Shown: positions 9,285-18,200 of the stretch, one piece after another
Position numbering within the stretch: the stretch's first letter is position 1
Layout of the letters: every line of letters begins with the position of its first letter
From: Novosphingobium sp. SG751A
GTDB taxonomy: Bacteria; Pseudomonadota; Alphaproteobacteria; Sphingomonadales; Sphingomonadaceae
NCBI RefSeq assembly: GCF_013149295.1
Contig: NZ_JABGCB010000005.1
Location: 273,456-337,455 of the forward strand
DNA length: 64,000 bases
Reading direction: 5' to 3'
The notes under the pieces: model-generated
Database searches by the model: none
Seen by the model: only the letters and a program-made list of their open reading frames with translations
What the model was told of the DNA's origin: nothing
Translations under genes and position numbers: made by a program

Positions 9285-9391
9285 GGCTGTTCTATGCCCC
9301 GACTGTCGCGCCATTATGCCGGAACCGCCGATTTTTGTCGCCAATTGTCGCGCCATTCTTGCCGATTACGTATTATCCGTCGTCTTGTCCG

Positions 9392-9784
9392 TCAACGCGC
9401 GCGGCCCTGCGTGTTCCATCCGGCCGTGATGAACAGCACCCGCGCCGAGGCGGCCACATTGGCCGTGTGCCACACCCCGCGCGGGTTGATCGCACATTCC
9501 CCGGCGTTCAGCGCTACCTCCTGCCGCACCCCTTGCGCATCTTCCTGAATCAGCGTGATTTCACCATCAAGGCACACCACCACCTCCTCGCCCTCGGGAT
9601 GCATTTCCCATGAATCCCAGTCCTGCGTGAAGCTGTACATGCTGACCAGCCGCCCTTCGGCGCCATCGGCGGCATGGCGCGCGATATAGGGGCCGTACCA
9701 GTCCATGCCGGAAAATTCCGGTTCCGCGCAGGCCGTTCCGCCAAGGCCGAGGTGGACCGGATGGGTGGCCAGATTATGCTTCAT
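9392..9784 (-). CDS. Cupin-domain protein
   Basis: A small single-domain cupin of 130 residues when started at the ATG at 9784 (MKHNLATHPVHL). A longer reading frame begins at 9859, but it would lie deep inside the preceding gene. Cupin motif 1 is visible as WEMHPEGEEVVVCLDGE, with a potential metal-binding His and Glu, and motif 2 as NPRGVWHTANV. A conserved aromatic segment, SFTQDWDSWEMHP, precedes it. Cupins of this size bind a metal or a small ligand; the reaction cannot be told. The start overlaps the end of the VOC-family gene by 11 bases, so the pair is translationally coupled and probably works on related substrates. Confidence 0.75.
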   Translation of the reverse strand: MKHNLATHPVHLGLGGTACAEPEFSGMDWYGPYIARHAADGAEGRLVSMYSFTQDWDSWEMHPEGEEVVVCLDGEITLIQEDAQGVRQEVALNAGECAINPRGVWHTANVAASARVLFITAGWNTQGRAR

Positions 9785-10169
9785 GGCCCTCTCCAAATCC
9801 GGGAGCGAAGACGAAGGCGTTGAGCTTGTTGCCATCCCGGTCGCGGAAATAGGCGGCATAGAAGCCGGGGAAACGCTCGCCCGGCGCGCCCTCGCACGAT
9901 CCGCCCAGTTCCAGCGCCAGCGCGTGGATACGGTTGACCTGATCGCGGTCCTTGGCCTCCAGCGCGACCATCACGCCATTGCCCACGCTGGCGGGCTGAC
10001 CGTCAAAGGGCAAGGTGATGCCGATCCCCGCCGGGCCGCCCGGCACGCCCCATGAGATATAGCGCTCATCGCCTCCCATGCGCCCCGCGCCCAGTTCCGC
10101 CGCGATGGCGTCATAAAACTCCGCCGCGCGGGCCAAATCCTGCGTGCCCAGTGTGACATAGCCGATCAT
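9774..10169 (-). CDS. VOC (glyoxalase/bleomycin-resistance) family protein
   Basis: 131 residues from the ATG at 10169 (MIGYVTLGTQDLARAAEFYD), the classic start of a vicinal-oxygen-chelate domain; a longer frame upstream adds only unrelated sequence. The second half contains GFYAAYFRDRDGNKLNAFV, the usual final beta strand with a DPDGN-like turn. Such proteins are metal-dependent lyases, dioxygenases or ligand-binding resistance proteins. The conserved metal-ligand pattern is incomplete, so a catalytic role is uncertain. It is followed by, and overlaps, a cupin gene, and it sits downstream of the peptidase gene at 10239-12041 on the same strand with about 70 bases between. Confidence 0.8.
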   Translation of the reverse strand: MIGYVTLGTQDLARAAEFYDAIAAELGAGRMGGDERYISWGVPGGPAGIGITLPFDGQPASVGNGVMVALEAKDRDQVNRIHALALELGGSCEGAPGERFPGFYAAYFRDRDGNKLNAFVFAPGFGEGHEA

Positions 10170-10238
10170 CTCTGTTCTCCCGATGGTGCCGAGTCGTTTG
10201 GCGGGAACAATATGGGAACACGGATGCTCCTGCAAGCA

Positions 10239-12041
10239 TCACCCCAGCGGGGCGCATTGCTCCTTCAGCCAAGCCAGTGCCTCGCCCGACAATTGCGGGG
10301 CGATGATGCTTTCCACCCGCGCATGATAGGCGTTCCACCATGCCACCTCGTCGCGGGTCAGCAGGCGGTCATCGACCAGCGCGCGCTCGATCGGCACATG
10401 GGTCAGCGTTTCAAAGCCGAAATAGGCCCCTTCGGCCCCGTCCATCGCGCGATCCTCGACCAGCACGAGATTTTCGATGCGGATGCCATAGGTCCCGGTT
10501 TTGTAATAGCCCGGCTCGTTCGAGAGGAACATGCCCGCCAGCAATTCCTGCCCCGTGCCCGCCTGTCCGCCGCTGGATTTGGCGATGCGCTGCGGCCCTT
10601 CGTGGACCGAGAGGAAGCTGCCCACGCCATGCCCGGTGCCATGGGCATAATCCAGCCCCGCCGCCCAGAGATATTGCCGCGCCAGCGTGTCGAGCTGCGA
10701 TCCGTTGGTGCCGGATGGGAAAACGGCGCGGGCAATCGCGATATGGCCTTTCAAAACGCGGGTGAAACGGTCGCGCACCTCGTCCGGGGCCGCGCCGGGG
10801 CCGATCCAGACGGTGCGGGTGATGTCGGTGGTGCCGTCGGGATATTGGCCGCCCGAATCGACCAGATAAACGCTGGAGGGATCAATCGTCCGGTTGGTTT
10901 CCTCGCTGACGCGATAGTGGACGATGGCGCCGTTTGGCCCCGCGCCGCTGATCGTGTCAAACGACAGGTCGCGCAGGTCGCCGCATTCCCGGCGGAACTG
11001 GTGCAGCGCCTCGGCGGCGCTCATTTCCGTCACGCTGCCCTTTGGGCCTTCGACCGAGAGCCAGTGGAGGAAGCGCGTGACGGCGGCGCCATCGCGGGCC
11101 TGCGCGGCGCGGTGCCCCGCCTGTTCGACCGGGTTCTTGATCGCCTTGGGCAGGACGCAAGGGTCGCGCTCCTCGATGATCTGCGCGTCGGAAAGCGCCT
11201 CAAAGATCGCCGCCACGCTGCGTTCGGGATCGACCACCACCTTCTTGTCGGCCAAAGCGCCAAGGGCAGGCACGAAAGCCTCGCGCGGCTGAATGCGCAC
11301 AGCATTGCCCAGATGGGCGCGCAACTCCGGCGTCACCTTTTCGGGCGCGATGAACAGGTCCGCCGTGCCATCGGCATGTGCCACCACAAAGGAGAGCGCC
11401 ACCGGCGTGCGCGACACGTCCGTGCCCCGCATATTCAGCAGCCAAGCCACCGAATCGAGCGCGGCAATCACCGCCGCGTCGGCCCCGCGAGCGGTCAGCC
11501 ATTCGGCCACGGCGGCGCGTTTCGCCTCCGACCCCACGCCCGCCAGCGCGGTGGAATGGGGCGCGGCGGGGGCAAGGCTGCGCTCGGGCTGATCGGCCCA
11601 CACAGCATCGACCGGATTGCGATCCACCGCCACCAGCGTCGCGCCGCGCGGCTCCAGCGCCTTTTCCACAGAGCGCGCCCACGGGCGGCCATGCAGCCAT
11701 GCGTCATAGCCGATCCGCGCGCCCAGCGGCGCATGCGCGCCCAGCCATGCGGCGGGGCTGGTGGCCGGGACATTCTGATACTCATACAGTGCGCCATCCA
11801 CCTGATCGCGCACCTGAAGCGTATAGCGCCCATCGACAAAGATCGCAGCCCGATCGGCCAGCACCACCGCCGTCCCCGCCGACCCGCCAAAGCCCGTCAG
11901 CCATTCGAGGCGTTGGGCATAGGCGCCGACATATTCGCTCATATGCTCGTCGGAGATCGGGATGACGAAACCATCCAGCCCTTGCGCGTTCAGTTCGGCG
12001 CGCAGGGCAGAAAGGCGGGCGGAATGGGAATTGTTCGGCAT
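10239..12041 (-). CDS. Aminopeptidase P family (M24B) Xaa-Pro peptidase
   Basis: A 600-residue cytosolic metallopeptidase, the length of the three-domain (creatinase-N, linker, pita-bread) aminopeptidase P group. The first domain contains GLDGFVIPISDEHMSEY and FVDGRYTLQV. The dinuclear metal site can be read in the last third: VDSGGQYPDGTTDITRT (two Asp), GTGHGVGSFLSVHEGP (His), LSNEPGYY (Glu) and GIRIENLVLV (Glu). It removes an N-terminal residue ahead of proline. The start was chosen at the ATG at 12041 (MPNNSHSARLSALR). An in-frame ATG further upstream would overlap the divergent ptrB gene and adds non-family sequence. The 73-base gap to ptrB must hold both promoters. Confidence 0.93.
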   Translation of the reverse strand: MPNNSHSARLSALRAELNAQGLDGFVIPISDEHMSEYVGAYAQRLEWLTGFGGSAGTAVVLADRAAIFVDGRYTLQVRDQVDGALYEYQNVPATSPAAWLGAHAPLGARIGYDAWLHGRPWARSVEKALEPRGATLVAVDRNPVDAVWADQPERSLAPAAPHSTALAGVGSEAKRAAVAEWLTARGADAAVIAALDSVAWLLNMRGTDVSRTPVALSFVVAHADGTADLFIAPEKVTPELRAHLGNAVRIQPREAFVPALGALADKKVVVDPERSVAAIFEALSDAQIIEERDPCVLPKAIKNPVEQAGHRAAQARDGAAVTRFLHWLSVEGPKGSVTEMSAAEALHQFRRECGDLRDLSFDTISGAGPNGAIVHYRVSEETNRTIDPSSVYLVDSGGQYPDGTTDITRTVWIGPGAAPDEVRDRFTRVLKGHIAIARAVFPSGTNGSQLDTLARQYLWAAGLDYAHGTGHGVGSFLSVHEGPQRIAKSSGGQAGTGQELLAGMFLSNEPGYYKTGTYGIRIENLVLVEDRAMDGAEGAYFGFETLTHVPIERALVDDRLLTRDEVAWWNAYHARVESIIAPQLSGEALAWLKEQCAPLG

Positions 12042-12114
12042 TGGGACGCGCTTTCCTTCAATTCCCGCACCACTGTCGCTTGCGGTGGGGGGCTTGCCAA
12101 CATAGATGCAAGCT

Positions 12115-14187
12115 ATGAGCAATTCCAGCCAGCCTCGCCCCCCGATTGCCGCCAAACAGGCGCATAGTTTCACCCACCACGGCATCACCGTCACCGACGA
12201 CTATGCGTGGCTGCGCGATGCCAACTATCCCGAGGTGGGCGATGAGGGGATCCTTGCCCATCTGAACGCGGAAAATGCGTGGTTCGAAAGCCGGATGGCC
12301 GGGCAGAAGGACCGCATCGACGCTCTGTTCACCGAAATGCGCGCCCGCATCAAGGAAGCCGACAAGAGCGTGCCGCAGAAGGATGGCGATTACCTCTATT
12401 GGATCGAATATGAGGAAGGCGCTGAATATAAGAAATGGTGGCGCAAGCCCGTGGCGGGCGGCGATGATGAATTGCTCCTCGACGAGGTGGCGCTGGCCGA
12501 GGGCAAGGAATATTTCCGGCTGGGCGCGATTTCGCTCTCGGCCGATGGCAAATTGCTGGCCTGGAGCGTGGATGACAATGGATCGGAGCGTTTCACCGCC
12601 CGCATCCGCGTGGTCGCCACGGGCGAGGTCCTGCCCGATGTGATCGAGGGGACGCTTTCCTCGCTGGTCTGGGTCGCGGGCGACAAGGGGCTGGTCTACA
12701 GCCTGGCCAATGACAATTGGCGCACGGACAATGCCCGCCTGCACTGGCTGGGGCGCCCCGTGTCCGAGGATGTCGAACTGTATCATGAGGATGACGAGGG
12801 TTTCCGCGTCGGCTCCTCGCTTTCGGCCAATGAGAAATGGCTGATCATTTCGACCAGCGACCATGAGACCAGCGAAGTCCGCCTGATCCCGGCGGACGAT
12901 CCGTTGGCCGCGCCGATTCTGGTGCGCGAGCGGGTCGATGGCGTGGAATATGATGTCGATGAGCGCGATGGGGTGCTCTACATCCACGCGAACGATACGC
13001 ATGAGAATTTCCGGCTGGCCAGCGCGCCTTTGGCCGATCCGGGCAACTGGACCACGCTGATCACCGGGACGGATGAGTTCTACCTCACCGGCTTTGACCT
13101 GTTCCGCGATTTCTATGTGATCGAGGGGCGGGTGCGCGGGCTGGATCGCATCGAATTGCGCTATTACGATGACCCGACTCGGATCGAGCCGATTGAATTT
13201 CCCGAGGATTCCTATGAGGCCGGATTGGCCGACAATCCCGAATGGGCGGTGGACCGTTTGCGGGTCAGCTATGAAAGCATGGTCAGCCCGGCCAGCGTCT
13301 ATGACTATCATCTGGCCGACAAGAGCCTCGAACTGTTGAAGGTTCAGGAGATCCCCAGCGGTTATGATGCTTCGCTTTATGAAACGAAGCGGCTGGAGAT
13401 CATCGCGCGTGACGGGACGCTGGTGCCGGTCAGCATCCTTTATCGCAAGGACCGTGTGGGCGCCCAGAATGGCGATGCAGGCCCGCTGCATCTCTATGGC
13501 TATGGCGCCTATGGCATTGCGATCAGTCCGGGCTTTTCCACCACGCGGCTTTCGCTGGTCGATCGCGGCTTCGCCTATGCCATCGCCCATATCCGCGGCG
13601 GCGACGACATGGGCCGCGCGTGGTACAAGGCGGGCAAGCGCGAGGCGCGCGAGAACACATTCAACGATTTCGTCGATGTGGCGCGCGGACTGTGCGACCT
13701 TGGGTTTACCGCGCCGGGGCGGATCAGCATTTCGGGCGGATCGGCGGGCGGCGAGCTGATGGGCGCGGTCATCAATTCCGACCCGGGCCTGTGGGGCGCG
13801 GTGGTGGCCCATGTGCCCTTCGTCGATGTGCTGAACACGATGCTGGACGAGAGCCTGCCCCTGACGCCGGGCGAATGGCCCGAATGGGGCAACCCCATCG
13901 AGGACAAGGCGGCGTTTGAACTGATCCGCTCCTACTCGCCCTATGATCAGGTGAAGGCGCAGGACTATCCGCCGCTGATGGTGACGGCGGGGCTCAACGA
14001 TCCGCGTGTGACTTATTGGGAGCCGGCGAAATGGGTGGCGCGGCTGCGTGAGCTGAAAACCGACAGCAACGAGCTGGTCCTGAAAACCAATATGGGCGCA
14101 GGCCATGGCGGGAAATCGGGGCGGTTTGAAAGCCTGACCGAAACGGCGGAGGAATTTGCATTTATCCTCTGGCAGTTGGGGGTTTGA
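12115..14187 (+). CDS. ptrB: Oligopeptidase B (S9A serine peptidase)
   Basis: 690 residues from ATG 12115; an ATG nine bases earlier is an alternative. The N-terminal two thirds form the seven-bladed beta-propeller (TDDYAWLRDANYPEV, later SLVWVAGDKG and DDEGFRVGSSLS). The C-terminal alpha/beta-hydrolase carries the nucleophile Ser543 in ISGGSAGGELMG, the Asp in LNDPRVTYWEPAKW and the His in GAGHGGKSGRF. Family enzymes cleave short peptides after Lys or Arg in the cytosol. It is transcribed divergently from the M24 peptidase gene, giving a local pair of peptide-degrading enzymes. A palindromic repeat element starts 18 bases after its stop and may serve as its transcript end. Confidence 0.93.
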   Translation: MSNSSQPRPPIAAKQAHSFTHHGITVTDDYAWLRDANYPEVGDEGILAHLNAENAWFESRMAGQKDRIDALFTEMRARIKEADKSVPQKDGDYLYWIEYEEGAEYKKWWRKPVAGGDDELLLDEVALAEGKEYFRLGAISLSADGKLLAWSVDDNGSERFTARIRVVATGEVLPDVIEGTLSSLVWVAGDKGLVYSLANDNWRTDNARLHWLGRPVSEDVELYHEDDEGFRVGSSLSANEKWLIISTSDHETSEVRLIPADDPLAAPILVRERVDGVEYDVDERDGVLYIHANDTHENFRLASAPLADPGNWTTLITGTDEFYLTGFDLFRDFYVIEGRVRGLDRIELRYYDDPTRIEPIEFPEDSYEAGLADNPEWAVDRLRVSYESMVSPASVYDYHLADKSLELLKVQEIPSGYDASLYETKRLEIIARDGTLVPVSILYRKDRVGAQNGDAGPLHLYGYGAYGIAISPGFSTTRLSLVDRGFAYAIAHIRGGDDMGRAWYKAGKREARENTFNDFVDVARGLCDLGFTAPGRISISGGSAGGELMGAVINSDPGLWGAVVAHVPFVDVLNTMLDESLPLTPGEWPEWGNPIEDKAAFELIRSYSPYDQVKAQDYPPLMVTAGLNDPRVTYWEPAKWVARLRELKTDSNELVLKTNMGAGHGGKSGRFESLTETAEEFAFILWQLGV

Positions 14188-14204
14188 GTTTAGGGGGTAA
14201 GGAT

Positions 14205-14394
14205 GCCTCCGGCGGGTTAAGGGCGGGGGCCCTTAACAATCCCGTTAATGGGGTGGCGCGTGGCTTCGTCCGAAGCACAAAGCCGCCGCGCCGCAGGCTA
14301 TTAAACCGCTTCGCAGATGGCCTCCCACCTGCGAATCAAGCACCGCCCCATTAATGGCATCGCAAAGAGATGAATCCCTTTGCCCGCCGGAGGC
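14205..14394. repeat. Palindromic intergenic repeat element, copy A (190 bp)
   Basis: Bounded by perfect 12-base terminal inverted repeats, GCCTCCGGCGGG (14205-14216) and CCCGCCGGAGGC (14383-14394). Next to the left end is a hairpin, TTAAGGGC-GGGG-GCCCTTAA (14217-14236). Next to the right end is a second hairpin around ATGAATCCC with GCAAAG/CTTTGC arms and one mismatch. The core has CCGCAGGCTATTAAACCGCTTCGC and an inner pair, GTTAATGGGG/CCCCATTAATGG. It fills the gap between ptrB and the thioesterase gene. Copies B and C share this architecture. Confidence 0.85.
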
Positions 14395-14452
14395 ATAATT
14401 CCTTTTACCGAAAACCCCTTGCCTTCCTGATGCCTGCCCCCAAATTCCCCCC

Positions 14453-14866
14453 ATGCCCAACCGCTTCACCCACACCTTCACCGCAGGCCCCGATGACATC
14501 GACATCATGGGGCACGTTAACAACGCCGTCTGGGTGCAGTGGATGGAGGCGATTGCCACCGCGCACTGGATGCAGGACGCCGCGCCCGAGCATGTTGAGC
14601 GCTATGTCTGGGTCGTGACGCGGCACGAGATCGACTATCGCGGCAATATCGCGCAGGGGCAGAGCGTGACCGCCGAAACCTTTATCCCCGAAGGCCCGGT
14701 CGGCGCACGCTTTGACCGGCGGATCGACTTTCGCAATGATGCAGGCAAGGTGATCGTTTCGGCGCGCAGTACATGGGCGATGCTGGACAAGGATACGCTG
14801 CGGCTGACGCGGGTGTCGGGGGAGATTGCCGAAGCATTTGCGCCGGAGGGGGGCTGGGGCGGTTAA
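14453..14866 (+). CDS. Hotdog-fold acyl-CoA thioesterase (4HBT/YbgC-FadM family)
   Basis: A 137-residue single hotdog domain. The signature DDIDIMGHVNNAVWVQWMEA contains the catalytic Asp followed by GHVNN, as in 4-hydroxybenzoyl-CoA thioesterases of the FadM/YbgC type. The rest, DYRGNIAQGQSVTAETF and FRNDAGKVIVSARSTWAML, matches the beta-sheet core and the RA-hydrophobic-x-W strand. The family hydrolyses acyl-CoA thioesters; the chain specificity is not visible. The gene is flanked on both sides by copies A and B of the palindromic repeat, in opposite orientation, so it is isolated as a one-gene unit. Its start follows copy A by 58 bases, leaving little room for a promoter outside the repeat. 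Confidence 0.88.
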   Translation: MPNRFTHTFTAGPDDIDIMGHVNNAVWVQWMEAIATAHWMQDAAPEHVERYVWVVTRHEIDYRGNIAQGQSVTAETFIPEGPVGARFDRRIDFRNDAGKVIVSARSTWAMLDKDTLRLTRVSGEIAEAFAPEGGWGG

Positions 14867-14871
14867 GATAT

Positions 14872-15063
14872 CTCCGGCGGGCAAAGGGATTCATCCCTTT
14901 GCAATCCCGTTAATGGGGTGGAGTTAAAGTTCGCCGGGATGCGCTGATCCGCGAAGCGGTTTTAAAGCCTGCAGCGCTGAAATGTTGCGCTCGGGTTGAT
15001 CCTGCGCGCTGACCTGAAAGTCTAGGGATTGTTAAGGGTCGAGACCCTTAACCCGCCGGAGGC
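14872..15063. repeat. Palindromic intergenic repeat element, copy B (192 bp, reversed)
   Basis: The same element as copy A in the opposite orientation. The left end is CTCCGGCGGG, followed by a perfect hairpin GCAAAGGGAT-TC-ATCCCTTTGC (14881-14902). The right end has the hairpin TTAAGGGTC-GA-GACCCTTAA (15032-15051) and the terminal CCCGCCGGAGGC (15052-15063). The core GCGAAGCGGTTTTAAAGCCTGC is the reverse complement of copy A's core with small differences. In both hairpins the stem changes are compensated relative to copy A. It lies between the convergent thioesterase and CHAP genes. Confidence 0.85.
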
Positions 15064-15081
15064 ACCTTAAACCCGGAAAAC

Positions 15082-15588
15082 TCAGTCCCGCATCGCCAGC
15101 TTAGCGCCATCGAAACGGTCAGCCTTGTTGGCATAGATGAAGCCATAGGTGGGCGAGGAGCGCATGCCCAGCTTGCCGGTGGGGGCGTAGAACACGCGCA
15201 CTTCCGACCAGTCGCCATTGGCCGAGACGTCTTCAGCCATGGCGCTGCGCTCGATCATGCCGGGGCGCGACCAGTTGGCGTGGTTAAGCAGGACGTGGCG
15301 TTCATCGATCACCTTGGAAACCATGGCGACATGGCCCGCGCGCATCGAGTGGGTGGCGCGGAAGGCGAGGACGGCGCCGGCCTTGGGTGCGTTGCCGCGG
15401 TCATAGCGGCCCTCGGCCTGATCCCACCATCCGGCGGCGCGGCCCGAAAGGGCGATGCCCGAGACTTCGCGGGCGTAGGGAGCGCATTGCAGCACCTGCG
15501 CCGAGGCGGGAACCGAGATGAAAGCGGCGAAAATCAGAGCGATAGCGGCGCGGATCAGCTTTACGTTGAAAAAGGAAACCCGGACCAC
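15082..15588 (-). CDS. Secreted CHAP-domain amidase/peptidase
   Basis: 168 residues when started at the GTG at 15588. That start has an AAGGGG ribosome-binding site six bases upstream and gives a clean signal peptide (RVSFFNVKLIRAAIALI, cleavage near PASAQ). An ATG at 15675 would add a 29-residue tail of no signal-peptide character. The CHAP fold is visible with the catalytic Cys in QCAPYAREVSGI, the His in RAGHVAMVSKV and a downstream NHANW. CHAP enzymes hydrolyse amide bonds in peptidoglycan or related substrates, acting here in the periplasm. The gene is convergent with the thioesterase and is separated from it by repeat copy B. The ftsK gene lies upstream on the same strand. Confidence 0.82.
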   Translation of the reverse strand: MVRVSFFNVKLIRAAIALIFAAFISVPASAQVLQCAPYAREVSGIALSGRAAGWWDQAEGRYDRGNAPKAGAVLAFRATHSMRAGHVAMVSKVIDERHVLLNHANWSRPGMIERSAMAEDVSANGDWSEVRVFYAPTGKLGMRSSPTYGFIYANKADRFDGAKLAMRD

Positions 15589-15736
15589 TGAAAACCCCTT
15601 GGCGCTGGATGGCGTCGATGGCCAAGGTGTAGCCAGAGGATTGCAATTAGGGAATGTCCGGAGGCGGCGCTCCATCGTGGCTTAACAACGGTTCATCGGC
15701 TTTCGCACCCGCAGCATGGGGATAAGCCGTTAACCG

Positions 15737-18121
15737 TCACAGCACATTCCCATCCTTATCCCGATAGACCTCGCGCCGCCCGACATGGTTGGCGGGGCCG
15801 ACAAGACCGTCATTTTCCATCCGCTCGATCCATTTTGCGGCGGTGTTATAGCCCACGCCCATCTGGCGTTGCAGCCACGAGGTCGAGGCCTTCTGGCTCT
15901 CGAACACGATGTGGCAGGCCTGACGATATTTGCGCTCTTCGGGGTTGTCGCTGGCGGTGGCTTCCAGATCGTCAAAGCCGAAGCTGCCTTCTTCCGGCTC
16001 TTCGGTGACCGAATCGACATAGTTCGGCTTGCCCTGCGCGCGCCAGTGGTCGGCGACATGCTCGACCTCTTCGTCAGACACAAACGGCCCGTGGACGCGC
16101 ACGATCGGCCCGCTCGACGGCTTGAACAACATGTCGCCCTTGCCCAGCAACTGCTCGGCCCCCTGTTCGCCAAGGATGGTGCGGCTGTCGATCCGGCTGG
16201 TCACGGCAAAGCTGATGCGCGTGGGCAGGTTGGCCTTGATGACGCCGGTGATGACGTCCACCGAGGGCCGCTGGGTCGCCATGATGAGGTGGATGCCCGC
16301 CGCGCGCGATTTCTGCGCCAGACGCTGGATCAGCACTTCGATCTCCTTGCCCACCGTCACCATCAGGTCGGCCAGCTCGTCGACGATCACCACGATCAGC
16401 GGCAGCACCTCGTAATCGAGCTGTTTGTCCTCATACAGCTCCTCGCCCGTCTCGGGGTCAAAGCCCACCGAAATGCGCCGCCCCAAAGGCTTGCCCTTGG
16501 CTGCGTTGCTGCGCACCTTTTCGTTGAAGTTCACAATGTTGCGCACGTTGATCTCGCTCATCTGGCGATAGCGGCGCTCCATTTCCTCCACCGCCCATTT
16601 CAGCGCGCGCACTGCTTTGGCAGGCTCGGTCACGACTGGACTGAGCAGATGGGGAATGTCCTCATAAGACTTCAATTCCAGCACCTTGGGATCAACAAGG
16701 ATCATCCGGCACTGTTGCGGCGTCAGGCGATAGAGCAAGGACAGCAGGATACAGTTCAGTCCCACCGACTTGCCCGACCCCGTCGTGCCAGCCACCAACA
16801 GGTGGGGCATCGAGGCCAGATCGACGATGATCGGTTCGCCCGCAATGTCCTTGCCCAGAATCATCGGCAGCAGGCCCTTGGCGCCGACGAATTTCTCGCT
16901 GGCGATCAACTCCTTGAAGCTGACCATCTGCCGGTCGGCATTAGGCAGCTCGATGGCCATGACGGTGCGCCCCGGCACCGGCGAGACGCGGGCCGAAATC
17001 GCGCTCATGTTGCGGGCGATATCGTCGGCAAGGCCCACCACGCGCGCGGCCTTGATGCCCGCGGCGGGTTCCAGCTCGTACATGGTCACCACCGGCCCGG
17101 TGCGCACGCCCGTGATCTCGCCCTTGACGTTGAAATCGTCCAGCACGGTTTCGAGCAGCTTGGCGTTGCGCTCCAGCGCCAGCTTGTCCACCTTGGGCGC
17201 GCTGTTGGGCGGAGGATCGGCCAGAATGTCGAGGCCGGGCAACTCGCAGGTGCCGAAAAGGTCACCCTGCTTGGCCAGACTGCCCATTTCGGCGGGCTTG
17301 GCCAGCCGCGCCGAATCGCTGATCTGCGGCGCCTTGCGCGGGCCTGCCGATGGTTCGTCGGGGGTAAAGGGCAGATCTTCTGCTTCCGCCTCGGCCTCGG
17401 GCGTCATGGCTTTGGGCTGGCGTTTTTCGCGGCGGGCGGGGGCCGGGGCCTCCTCGCCATCGGTATGTTTGCGCCGGAAATGCAGCGGCATGGTCAGAAC
17501 CCAGCCCCAGTCGATCGCAAACACCCGCGTGATGGCCGCGATCCCGCCCACAAAGGCCAGCACGCCCAGCGCGCCCGCAGCCCAGCCCTGCGCCACATCG
17601 GGCAGCCATCCGGCCACGCCCCGAATCGCTGCCGCGCCCAGCAGCCCCATGATCCCGCCCGGCGAGGCGGGCAGATTGCCCGGATGCTCGCCAAAGCCCA
17701 GCGAGAGCGCCGAGGCCAGCAGCCCCATGCCCAGCACCAGCACGGCGGTGGGCCGCAGCCAGTATTGCTGATGCAGCGGCACGGCCTCCTCCTCGTCGGC
17801 ATCCTCGGCCTCGGCCACCAGCCAGAGCTGGCGCGCAAAGATCAGCAGCAGCGGCACCGCCAGCCCCGCCATCGGCCCGAACATCAACAGCGCCCCATCG
17901 GCCACAAAGGCCCCCGGCCGCCCCAGCCAGTTGAGCACCACTCCGCCCGAAGCCGTCGAGGCCGAAGGGTCGGTCTGATGATAGGTGAGCAAGGCCACCG
18001 CCAGCAGCACCGCGCCCAGCCCCAACAGGCCCGCGCCCAGCAATTCGGCGCTGCGCAGCACGCTGCGCCGCAGGATCAGGCGCCATGATGCGCCGCTGTG
18101 CTTGATGGGCCTCGAGGCCAT
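15737..18121 (-). CDS. ftsK: DNA translocase FtsK
   Basis: A 794-residue FtsK/SpoIIIE protein that pumps DNA through the closing septum and activates dimer resolution. Four membrane segments lie in the first 200 residues (about 25-47, 77-103, 122-143 and 177-201). An acidic/Pro-rich linker follows to about 300. The motor domain has Walker A GTTGSGKS at 445-452 and Walker B VDELADLM at 581-588. The C-terminal winged-helix gamma domain, which reads KOPS, is present (MGVGYNTAAKWIERMENDG). The length is normal for alphaproteobacteria, which have a short linker. It precedes the CHAP hydrolase gene on the same strand with about 150 bases between. Confidence 0.96.
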   Translation of the reverse strand: MASRPIKHSGASWRLILRRSVLRSAELLGAGLLGLGAVLLAVALLTYHQTDPSASTASGGVVLNWLGRPGAFVADGALLMFGPMAGLAVPLLLIFARQLWLVAEAEDADEEEAVPLHQQYWLRPTAVLVLGMGLLASALSLGFGEHPGNLPASPGGIMGLLGAAAIRGVAGWLPDVAQGWAAGALGVLAFVGGIAAITRVFAIDWGWVLTMPLHFRRKHTDGEEAPAPARREKRQPKAMTPEAEAEAEDLPFTPDEPSAGPRKAPQISDSARLAKPAEMGSLAKQGDLFGTCELPGLDILADPPPNSAPKVDKLALERNAKLLETVLDDFNVKGEITGVRTGPVVTMYELEPAAGIKAARVVGLADDIARNMSAISARVSPVPGRTVMAIELPNADRQMVSFKELIASEKFVGAKGLLPMILGKDIAGEPIIVDLASMPHLLVAGTTGSGKSVGLNCILLSLLYRLTPQQCRMILVDPKVLELKSYEDIPHLLSPVVTEPAKAVRALKWAVEEMERRYRQMSEINVRNIVNFNEKVRSNAAKGKPLGRRISVGFDPETGEELYEDKQLDYEVLPLIVVIVDELADLMVTVGKEIEVLIQRLAQKSRAAGIHLIMATQRPSVDVITGVIKANLPTRISFAVTSRIDSRTILGEQGAEQLLGKGDMLFKPSSGPIVRVHGPFVSDEEVEHVADHWRAQGKPNYVDSVTEEPEEGSFGFDDLEATASDNPEERKYRQACHIVFESQKASTSWLQRQMGVGYNTAAKWIERMENDGLVGPANHVGRREVYRDKDGNVL

Positions 18122-18200
18122 GGGGTGCTCGTTTCAACAAAGGGATGGAAATTGCCGGTATAATGCGCCTTTGGAGGAGTCCGCGTCAAGAATTGCGGCA

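Noticed and set aside
9168..9356. 62-codon minus-strand frame in the EF-hand/cupin gap
   Set aside because: It overlaps the inverted repeat and duplicated 12-mer and shows no protein features.
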